Below, one piece after another: positions 6,100-11,313 of a DNA stretch of 14,932 nt. Position numbers and translations under genes: made by a program. Each line of letters begins with the position of its first letter. Positions within the stretch are counted from its first letter, which is position 1. Below the pieces are notes generated by a model. The model was not told the DNA's origin. It worked only from the letters and a program-made list of their open reading frames with translations, and ran no database searches. The stretch lies in NCBI GenBank assembly GCA_041493035.1, contig JBGPYB010000116.1:1-14932 (forward strand), read 5' to 3'. This DNA comes from JBGPYB01 sp041493035 (GTDB taxonomy: Bacteria; Acidobacteriota; Vicinamibacteria; Fen-336).

Positions 6100-7650
6100 C
6101 TACAACCGCCGTTCGACGTTGGGGAAGCTCCGCCAGACCGGCACGCCGCAGAAGTGCTCCCCCTCTGTGCAGGTGGGTGTGATACGGCCGGCGCGGAGGA
6201 CGCACGGCGGTCCCATGTGGCGCACCAGGCGTGGATGCACCGCGCGCACCTGATCCAGCTCGTCCATCGAAGCGCGATAGATCTCCTCCTGTGCGTTGAA
6301 GCAGGTCCGCATCACCCACTTGTGGGCCAGGTAGAGGAGGCTCCCGGTTTCGTGGAACCGGAGCGCTTTGGCGTTCGGCAGCAGATAGAGGGCGGACTCG
6401 AGAGGCACTGCCAGCTCCAGGAGGCGGTTCTTGGCGCTCCAGGCGCGGTCCATGGCCTCGGTGTAGATCGCGTGGGCTTCAGCGTTGGCGGCCATGAGCG
6501 GCGGCGTGATGAAGTCGGGGCGTCTCGTGTCGGTGAGCGTCATGAGCGGGCGCGAGGCCGGCACCATCCTGTGCCGCTGGTCCTGGCTGTCGGCGGTGTG
6601 GGAGAGGCGCTTCAGGAACGTGTAGCTCGAATGGTGGAGCGCCCGAGAGAGGGGAGAGTGCACCGAGAGCTGGAGCGTCTCGAGACGGTAGCGGTTTTGG
6701 CCCGGGTCCAGGACGCGATCGAGAGCCGCGGCGTCGGACAGAGCTTCGGGCGTCACGCCGAGAACCGCGCGGACGGCGTCCGCCGTCGTAGCCTCTCCCT
6801 GGGCCATGTAGTCCACCAGGAGGGACGTGCATCCGCCGAGCCGCGCTTCCAGTGCTGCCGCGACGGCGTCGCCGTCCCCTTCGATCCTCGGGAGGCGCGT
6901 CTCGACGATGTCCTCTTCTCCGATGGGGCCGTCACCGACGCGCTCGAAGAACGCCGGATCCAGCTCCCGGACCTTCCGCACCATTGCCTCGACGACGAGC
7001 GCGTTCTCCCGCGGCGTGTCTCCCGTCCGCATCATCCGGTGGAGCCGGTGCAGGACGATGCCGGAGACGGTGTGGACCATCGACGTGAAGGCCGCCACGG
7101 GAATCACGTAACGCGCGACCTCGATGGCCTTCTTCTCCGCCTCGCGGGCCACCTTCTTGCGCCGCTTCTCGGAGGCGGCGGGCGTCAGGTGCCGAAGGTC
7201 GGAGAGGATCGCGTGGGTATCGTGCTTCAGAAGCTCCGCGAGGGAACGGTAGCTTCGCCAAGCCGTGAGCAGCGCCTCGTCGTAGACGCGACGCGCCTCG
7301 GCCGACAACCCCTCCGGAACGAACGCGCGCACCTCGTCCAGCCGCACGAAGCGCTGGCTCGACTGTTCGGAGTTGTAGAAGGGGTGCGAGTGGAGGAACG
7401 ACCAGACGAACTGGCGGCTGATGTTCTCGAGGCCGAACTCGAAGTGCGCGTGCTGGAAGACGGTGTGATGGCCGCCATCGAAAGTGAGGGGGCCGATGGT
7501 GTCGCGCTGGGCCGTTGTGATCTCGTCCACGCCGATGACCCGCGGCGAGTAGCAGGTCCGCGCCGCCGCCACCGCCGCGTCGTAGGGCCTGGCCGAGGCG
7601 CTCCGCAGCGTCACCGTCGGCGGGGCGGTGAGAACGGTGTCTTCGCTCAC
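6100..7650 (-). CDS. thyX: Tandem-domain FAD-dependent thymidylate synthase (ThyX-like)
   Basis: At 516 residues this is about twice a typical ThyX (220-260). The first half has GGHHTVFQHAHFEF (59-72), LENISRQFVW and HSHPFYNSEQSSQRF (87-101), which align with the ThyX GH..VxEH, SR and RHRxxSxNExSxRY segments. The RHR is replaced by HSH. The second half repeats the pattern with SVHSPLSRALHHSSY and DSQDQRHRMVPASR (354-367), again not canonical. ThyX makes dTMP from dUMP using FAD, NADPH and methylene-tetrahydrofolate. The C-terminus carries C483, C494, H499 and C501 (PTCTEGEHFCGVPVW), possibly metal-binding. The GTG start at 7650 overlaps the def stop (GTGA) and is preceded by a purine-rich GAGGAAGAGGA. 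A 758-residue version through def is rejected. Large ThyX-like proteins of this form occur in several GC-rich phyla; activity is not shown. Confidence 0.8.
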   Translation of the reverse strand: MSEDTVLTAPPTVTLRSASARPYDAAVAAARTCYSPRVIGVDEITTAQRDTIGPLTFDGGHHTVFQHAHFEFGLENISRQFVWSFLHSHPFYNSEQSSQRFVRLDEVRAFVPEGLSAEARRVYDEALLTAWRSYRSLAELLKHDTHAILSDLRHLTPAASEKRRKKVAREAEKKAIEVARYVIPVAAFTSMVHTVSGIVLHRLHRMMRTGDTPRENALVVEAMVRKVRELDPAFFERVGDGPIGEEDIVETRLPRIEGDGDAVAAALEARLGGCTSLLVDYMAQGEATTADAVRAVLGVTPEALSDAAALDRVLDPGQNRYRLETLQLSVHSPLSRALHHSSYTFLKRLSHTADSQDQRHRMVPASRPLMTLTDTRRPDFITPPLMAANAEAHAIYTEAMDRAWSAKNRLLELAVPLESALYLLPNAKALRFHETGSLLYLAHKWVMRTCFNAQEEIYRASMDELDQVRAVHPRLVRHMGPPCVLRAGRITPTCTEGEHFCGVPVWRSFPNVERRL

Positions 7651-8186
7651 TCCTCTTCCTCGGTTTCGAGGTGACGGTCCAGCTCTCTCTGGAACGAGAG
7701 ACTGCGCATTCCCTGCATGCGGTCCAGGTAGACGCCGCCGTCGAGATGGTCGCACTCGTGCTGGATGACGCGGGCGAAGAACCCCGAGGCCTCGACGGCG
7801 TAGGGCTTTCCTTGGCGATCGCGCGCCTCGAGGCGCAGGCGTGTGAATCGAGGGACCTCTCCCCGCAGATCGGGGATCGAGAGGCATCCCTCCCATCCAA
7901 CCTCGGTCTCTTCGCCGAGAGGCCTGATGGCGGGATTGACGACGACGGTGAGCGGCACTCCGCTCTCGGCGCGCTCGTCGTCGGCCGGAATCTCGATGAC
8001 GGCGAGTCGCAGCCCCACGTGGATCTGTGGCGCCGCGAGGCCCACACCCTCGTATTCGTGCATGGTCTCGACCATGTCGTCGATGAGGCGCTGGATCTCC
8101 GCCGAGCGGATGGCTTTCTCGGTGACGGGGACCGCGGCGGCCCGGACGATGGGGTTTCCGATGCGTGCGACTTTCAGGATGGACAT
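7647..8186 (-). CDS. def: Peptide deformylase
   Basis: This 179-residue protein has all three deformylase motifs: GVGLAAPQ (residues 47-54), EGCLSIP (99-105) and HECDHLDG (143-150). C101, H143 and H147 are the metal ligands and E144 the catalytic acid. It removes the formyl group from nascent N-terminal methionine in the cytoplasm. The ATG at 8186 gives the usual N-terminus (MSILKVARIGNPIVR). The C-terminal Glu-rich tail doubles as the ribosome-binding region of the thyX-like gene, whose GTG overlaps the def stop. The common def-fmt partner is absent. It is divergent from a membrane-protein gene, with only 32 bp between the starts. Confidence 0.95.
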   Translation of the reverse strand: MSILKVARIGNPIVRAAAVPVTEKAIRSAEIQRLIDDMVETMHEYEGVGLAAPQIHVGLRLAVIEIPADDERAESGVPLTVVVNPAIRPLGEETEVGWEGCLSIPDLRGEVPRFTRLRLEARDRQGKPYAVEASGFFARVIQHECDHLDGGVYLDRMQGMRSLSFQRELDRHLETEEEE

Positions 8187-8198
8187 GGCATGGTTCCG

Positions 8199-8218
8199 GC
8201 GCGTACTTTACTACGCGC
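8199..8218. promoter_or_regulatory. Perfect inverted repeat between divergent def and membrane-protein starts
   Basis: GCGCGTA (8199-8205), spacer CTTTAC, TACGCGC (8212-8218) is a 7-bp perfect inverted repeat that abuts the ATG at 8219. It fills most of the 32-bp divergent gap, so it is placed to act as an operator, or as a start-occluding hairpin for the rightward gene, which has no Shine-Dalgarno. The A/T-rich spacer could be a -10 element. Function is inferred from position only. Confidence 0.35.
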
Positions 8219-8872
8219 ATGTTCCTCGGCCACTTCGCCCTCGGCCTCGCCGCCAAGAAGATCGAGCCCGGGGTTTCCCTGGCGACGACCCTCACTGCGG
8301 CGCAGCTCGCCGACGTCGTCTGGCCCGCCCTCGTCCTGACCGGCGTCGAGCGCGTGGCCGTGGCGCCGGGGGACACGGCGGTGACGCCGCTCCGCTTCGA
8401 GAGCTACCCGTATTCCCACAGCCTGTTGACACTGGCGTTGTGGGGTCTGGCTTTTGGCGCGCTTCATTTGGCCGCGCGGCGGAGGCCCCGAGCCGCCGTC
8501 GTTCTGGGCTTGCTCGTGGTCAGTCATTGGGTCCTCGACGTGGCGAGCCATCGCCCCGACATGCCGCTCTCCCCCTGGAACAGCACTCTCCTCGGCCTCG
8601 GGCTCTGGCGCTCCGTCCGGGCGACGATGGTCGTGGAGGCGGCCCTGTTTGTGGGCGGTGTCACTCTCTACCTCGCGGCCACGAGCGCGAGAGACGCTGT
8701 CGGTCGCTTCGGCTTTGGCGCGTTCGTGGCGTTCCTGGTCGTAATCTACGTCGCGAACCTCTTCGGCCCGCCGCCGCCGAGTCCCGCGGCCGTCGCGTGG
8801 GCCGGGCTTCTCGGCGCGGCGCTCCTCCTCGTCTGGGCGGCGTGGGTCGACCGCCATCGCGCCCCGCGCTGA
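8219..8872 (+). CDS. YdjM-like membrane protein (metal-dependent hydrolase family, DUF457-like)
   Basis: This is a 217-residue polytopic membrane protein. It begins MFLGHFALGLAAKKI and carries conserved His/Asp residues at H5, in QLADVVWP, in YSHSLL and in VVSHWVLDVASHRPDMPLSP. The His and Asp residues facing the membrane surface are typical of the YdjM/YbcI family, annotated as membrane-bound metal-dependent hydrolases. The substrate is unknown. Several hydrophobic spans follow (LGLLVVSHWVL, AALFVGGVTLYLAA, FVAFLVVIYVANLF, and one near the end). The ATG at 8219 was chosen over an upstream start because the protein then begins with the family's MxxxH. Upstream is an inverted repeat and no Shine-Dalgarno. 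It is convergent with a methyltransferase gene 7 nt away. Confidence 0.75.
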   Translation: MFLGHFALGLAAKKIEPGVSLATTLTAAQLADVVWPALVLTGVERVAVAPGDTAVTPLRFESYPYSHSLLTLALWGLAFGALHLAARRRPRAAVVLGLLVVSHWVLDVASHRPDMPLSPWNSTLLGLGLWRSVRATMVVEAALFVGGVTLYLAATSARDAVGRFGFGAFVAFLVVIYVANLFGPPPPSPAAVAWAGLLGAALLLVWAAWVDRHRAPR

Positions 8873-8894
8873 AGCGAGGCTACTTCTCGCAGCG
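8867..8894. terminator. Hairpin across two convergent stop codons
   Basis: CGCT (8867-8870), unpaired GAA, GCGAG (8874-8878), loop GCTACTT, CTCGC (8886-8890), AGCG (8891-8894) forms a 9-bp stem with a bulge. It contains the stops of both convergent genes (8870-8872 and 8880-8882). No T-tract is present, so termination is possible but not typical. Confidence 0.35.
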
Positions 8895-9476
8895 GTAGAC
8901 GAAGGCGGGAGGTAGGTTCCGCCACACGATCCGCGACGTCGCCACGCGAGCGAACCGCGACTCCAGCAGTCGGCGGAAGCGCCGCCCCGGAGGGAGCCAG
9001 GCCGCGTGTACGTATGCGAAGGTCGCGAAGCGCCCGCCGTCCGGAAGCGACCGCACTACGGCGTCGAGAAGTCGCCGCTGCAAGTCCCGGGTGAAGCCGG
9101 CGAACGGCAGGCCACTCAGGATGCAATCGGCGTGCTCGCGGCCCCGGGCTCGGAGATGATCGGGGAGGTGTTCGGCGGAGTCGTTGACGACCTCCACGTG
9201 GTCGAAGCGGCCCACCAACTCCGCAGCGAGGCGCGCGTTCAACTCCAGCGCGAGGACAACCGTGTTCGGCCGGGTGCGCTCCGAGATGAGGCGGGTGAAG
9301 GGTCCGGTTCCGGGCCCCAGCTCGACCACGGTGCGTGCTTCAGCCAGGCCCATGTCCTCGACGAGGCGTTCGGCCAGCCAGGGAGAGCTGGGCGCCACTG
9401 TTCCGGTGTGAACCGGTTGCCGCACAAACTCGCCCAGGATCCGGATGTGGTCCCGGACGACGGACTGTGGGGGCAC
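8880..9476 (-). CDS. SAM-dependent methyltransferase, phospholipid N-methyltransferase-like (COG3963-like)
   Basis: This 198-residue protein has a class I SAM-binding motif VVELGPGTG (residues 50-58) and an acidic end of strand 2 (ALELN, 76-80). ILSGLPFAGF (119-128) occupies the usual motif IV position. The opening GEFVRQPVHTGTVAPSS and the GLPF motif resemble COG3963 phospholipid N-methyltransferases and rRNA-dimethylase-like proteins. Such enzymes methylate phosphatidylethanolamine at the membrane; the substrate here is an inference. The start is a GTG at 9476 without a strong Shine-Dalgarno. It is the distal gene of a unit with the DUF2062 gene 79 nt upstream. No membrane segment is evident. 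Confidence 0.7.
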   Translation of the reverse strand: MPPQSVVRDHIRILGEFVRQPVHTGTVAPSSPWLAERLVEDMGLAEARTVVELGPGTGPFTRLISERTRPNTVVLALELNARLAAELVGRFDHVEVVNDSAEHLPDHLRARGREHADCILSGLPFAGFTRDLQRRLLDAVVRSLPDGGRFATFAYVHAAWLPPGRRFRRLLESRFARVATSRIVWRNLPPAFVYRCEK

Positions 9477-9555
9477 GTGGTCAGGATGGCTGAAAAGACC
9501 ATGGGGCGCAAGCGCGCTGCTCTGACGGAGACCGCGAGGAACAGGGCGACGGGAC

Positions 9556-10044
9556 TCACGGCAGCGCCGGCGCCTCCTGTCCGACGCGGGCCGCGGCCCG
9601 CCTCAGCACCGGAACCACGGTGAAGTAGAGCGCGACCGCCACGAACGGAGCCACCACCACCCACCCCAGGATGCCGTGGATCCCGGTCCATCCGAAGCGC
9701 GCCAGGGAGGCCGTCGGGTCGGCGCGAAAGCTCCGGACCAGCTCCGCCGGCGAGAACGGGACCGGCTCCGCGCCGACGAGCCGCTCTCCGAAGCGCACGA
9801 AGAGCAGGATGCCGGCCACTTGGAGGGGGGACATCAGGTAGTTGACCACCTGGATGGCCACTTGGTTGAGGCGCAGCGCCAGCGCCGCTCCCACACACAG
9901 GATGGTGGTGGCCCCCATGATCGGGAAAAGGCCGCAAACGACGCCGAGGGCGATGCTGAGGGCGATCTTCTCCGGGGTGATCCCCTGCCGGAGCAGCGCT
10001 AGGATTGGTCCGATCAGCCGGCGCCTTAGGAAGGATTCGTCCAT
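9556..10044 (-). CDS. DUF2062 family membrane protein
   Basis: This 162-residue protein has the DUF2062 pattern. An N-terminal amphipathic region (RRLIGPILALLRQGITPEKIALSIALG) leads into VVCGLFPIMGATTILCVGAA, then LRLNQVAIQVVNYLMSPLQV. Two or more membrane spans follow, including ILGWVVVAPFVAVALYFTVV near the C-terminus. The family is found beside glycosyltransferases and lipid-modifying genes, but its function is unknown. The ATG at 10044 has no strong Shine-Dalgarno and lies 2 nt after the stop of a short upstream frame. The methyltransferase gene follows 79 nt downstream in the same direction and may share its transcript. Confidence 0.8.
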   Translation of the reverse strand: MDESFLRRRLIGPILALLRQGITPEKIALSIALGVVCGLFPIMGATTILCVGAALALRLNQVAIQVVNYLMSPLQVAGILLFVRFGERLVGAEPVPFSPAELVRSFRADPTASLARFGWTGIHGILGWVVVAPFVAVALYFTVVPVLRRAAARVGQEAPALP

Positions 10045-10046
10045 GG

Positions 10047-10166
10047 TCAGGAGCGTCTCAGTAGAAGAGAATCGAGCGAAGCACCCTCCGGCAGCCGGAA
10101 GAGCCGGATCAGCACGTAAGTCGCCATTGCGATGTGTACGCTCGCGACAGGGGTCACGTAGAGCAT
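10047..10166 (-). CDS. Small hypothetical ORF (39 residues, doubtful)
   Basis: This is a short frame starting at ATG 10166 with the hydrophobic stretch MLYVTPVASVHIAMATYVLI, then RLFRLPEGASLDSLLLRRS. The stop lies 2 nt before the DUF2062 start, an arrangement that would suit coupling and is the only argument for translation. There is no Shine-Dalgarno and no family I recognise. It may be a remnant of a larger membrane gene or chance. The same frame stays open upstream to 10358 without a convincing start. Confidence 0.2.
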   Translation of the reverse strand: MLYVTPVASVHIAMATYVLIRLFRLPEGASLDSLLLRRS

Positions 10167-10338
10167 CGACACGAGGATCGCGGCAACAAAGCCTTCAGGG
10201 CAGTGACCATTACCTTGGGGTCTCCAGCCGACCCCCAAACCCCAGGCCAGCGCGGAACACTTCTCTATTCTACGGTGGCGGACCGACTTTTGGGTTGGGC
10301 TCGTCGTCCTAATCTTTGGAGAAGGCGCGGATTCCAAG

Positions 10339-10344
10339 AGGAGG
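10339..10344 (+). promoter_or_regulatory. Shine-Dalgarno of the PDZ gene
   Basis: AGGAGG, followed by T, lies 7 nt before the ATG at 10352. It is the strongest ribosome-binding site on the plus strand of the window and decides the start against an in-frame TTG at 10316. Confidence 0.85.
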
Positions 10345-10351
10345 TCCATCG

Positions 10352-11209
10352 ATGTCACGCTGGTTCAGCTTCGTTCTCGGAGGGGCGGCCCTGCTTGCGG
10401 CGGGGGTGTCCGTCGCTTCCCCCCCGGTGAAGGCCGATGAAAAGGAACGGGACGTTCGCATCGTCAAGATCATTGGCGGCGGGGCCCGCCTGGGCGCCAC
10501 CGTGGAGGATGTGGATCCCCCCGCGCGCGGTGCCTACGTCAAGGACGTTCAGGACGGCAGCGCCGCGGCCAAGGCCGGGCTCAAGTCCGGGGACGTCATC
10601 GTCAAGTTCGACGGCGAAGGAGTGCGAAGCACCGCACAGCTCCGCCGCGTGGTCGAGGAGACGCCTCCCGGCCGGCCCGTCTCCATCGAAGTGAATCGAG
10701 GCGCCGGCACAGAGACACTGACTGCGACACTGGAGCGCGGAAAGGGCTCGCGAACGATGCTGGGAGGGGAGGACGGACCCTGGGCGGACCTCGTGCCGCC
10801 GCGAATGCCGGAGCCGCCGGAAGCGCCCGAGGCCCCGGAGATGCCGCCTCTCCCTGGGTTCTCCTGGCATGGTCACGGAGGCGCCAGCGGTGGTCCCCGC
10901 AAGCTCGGGATCCGCTTCCAGGAGATCTCCGGACAGCTCGCCCAGTACTTCCATCTCTCGTCGGACGAGGGGATCTTGGTAGTGCACGTGGACTCCGACA
11001 GCCCCGCCTCCAAAGCGGGCATCAAGGCGGGCGACGTGGTCCTCAAGATCGCCGGCCGGAGCGTCGCCGACGAGAGCGACCTCCGTCACGCCGTCGACGG
11101 CCTGGAGCCTGGCAAGGAGGCGACGGTCTCCGTGCAACGCGACGGCAAACCGCTCGACCTCAAGGTGACCGTGGGAGGCAAGAAGCCCGAGAAACGGGAA
11201 GCGACGTAG
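10352..11209 (+). CDS. Exported protein with two PDZ domains, no protease domain
   Basis: This is a 285-residue protein. A signal peptide spans about residues 1-22 (SRWFSFVLGGAALLAAGVSV), with cleavage possible after VSVA or after VKA at 28. PDZ domain 1 covers roughly 37-120 and contains GAYVKDVQDGSAAAKAGLKSGD. PDZ domain 2 covers roughly 183-275 and contains ILVVHVDSDSPASKAGIKAGD. A proline/glutamate linker with PEPPEAPEAPEMPPLPGF joins them, followed by HGHGG. No catalytic His-Asp-Ser trypsin-like domain is present, so it is not a DegP/HtrA protease. It probably binds exposed C-termini of other envelope proteins as an adaptor; this is inference. It has its own strong Shine-Dalgarno and is convergent with the kinase fusion gene. 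Confidence 0.85.
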   Translation: MSRWFSFVLGGAALLAAGVSVASPPVKADEKERDVRIVKIIGGGARLGATVEDVDPPARGAYVKDVQDGSAAAKAGLKSGDVIVKFDGEGVRSTAQLRRVVEETPPGRPVSIEVNRGAGTETLTATLERGKGSRTMLGGEDGPWADLVPPRMPEPPEAPEAPEMPPLPGFSWHGHGGASGGPRKLGIRFQEISGQLAQYFHLSSDEGILVVHVDSDSPASKAGIKAGDVVLKIAGRSVADESDLRHAVDGLEPGKEATVSVQRDGKPLDLKVTVGGKKPEKREAT

Positions 11210-11218
11210 AAGAAACTC

Positions 11219-11245
11219 GGGGGTGCTGGCCCGGCCCGCACCCCC
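11219..11245 (+). terminator. Hairpin after the PDZ gene
   Basis: GGGGGTGC (11219-11226), spacer TGGCCCGGCCC, GCACCCCC (11238-11245) gives a perfect 8-bp GC-rich stem 10 nt after the PDZ stop. It is followed by CTCTTCC-type pyrimidine-rich sequence rather than a T-run, so it is an imperfect intrinsic terminator. A second stem follows at 11264-11283. Confidence 0.5.
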
Positions 11246-11263
11246 TCTTCCGTCGCTTCCCAC

Positions 11264-11283
11264 GACTCCGCGCTGCCGGAGTC
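11264..11283. terminator. Second hairpin in the convergent gap
   Basis: GACTCCG (11264-11270), loop CGCTGC, CGGAGTC (11277-11283), a perfect 7-bp stem without a T-tract. It is one of three stems in the 96-bp gap between the PDZ and kinase genes. Confidence 0.35.
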
Positions 11284-11296
11284 CGGAGCAGAACAG

Positions 11297-11313
11297 CCTA
11301 CTACTTTAGTAGG
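11297..11313 (-). terminator. Hairpin across the kinase-fusion stop codon
   Basis: CCTACTA (11297-11303), loop CTT, TAGTAGG (11307-11313) forms a perfect 7-bp stem with a 3-nt loop. The TAA stop of the kinase gene lies at 11306-11308, straddling the loop and the stem. No T-tract follows on the minus strand. Confidence 0.35.

Larger units (their letters stand above)
10045..10351. other. Divergent leader region between the DUF2062 gene and the PDZ gene
   Basis: About 307 bp without a secure gene. It holds a doubtful small minus-strand frame (10047-10166), a hairpin at 10215-10238 (TTGGGGTC, 7-nt spacer, GACCCCCAA with one extra C), a possible plus-strand -10 (TAATCT, 10310-10315) with TTTTGG 16 bp upstream (10288-10293), and the Shine-Dalgarno at 10339-10344. 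Confidence 0.5.

Noticed and set aside
5614..7674. A 686-codon plus-strand frame opposite the thyX-like, antitoxin and toxin genes
   Set aside because: It is the antisense shadow of recognised minus-strand genes. Its translation is low-complexity, His/Arg/Gly-rich and matches no family.
6100..8376. A 758-residue version of the thyX-like gene reading through def
   Set aside because: The extra part is def in another frame. The GTG overlapping the def stop and the ThyX-like alignment both place the start at 7650.
10215..10238. TTGGGGTC...GACCCCCAA hairpin as a riboswitch or small RNA
   Set aside because: A single short imperfect stem with no further conserved structure. It is noted in the intergenic entry only.
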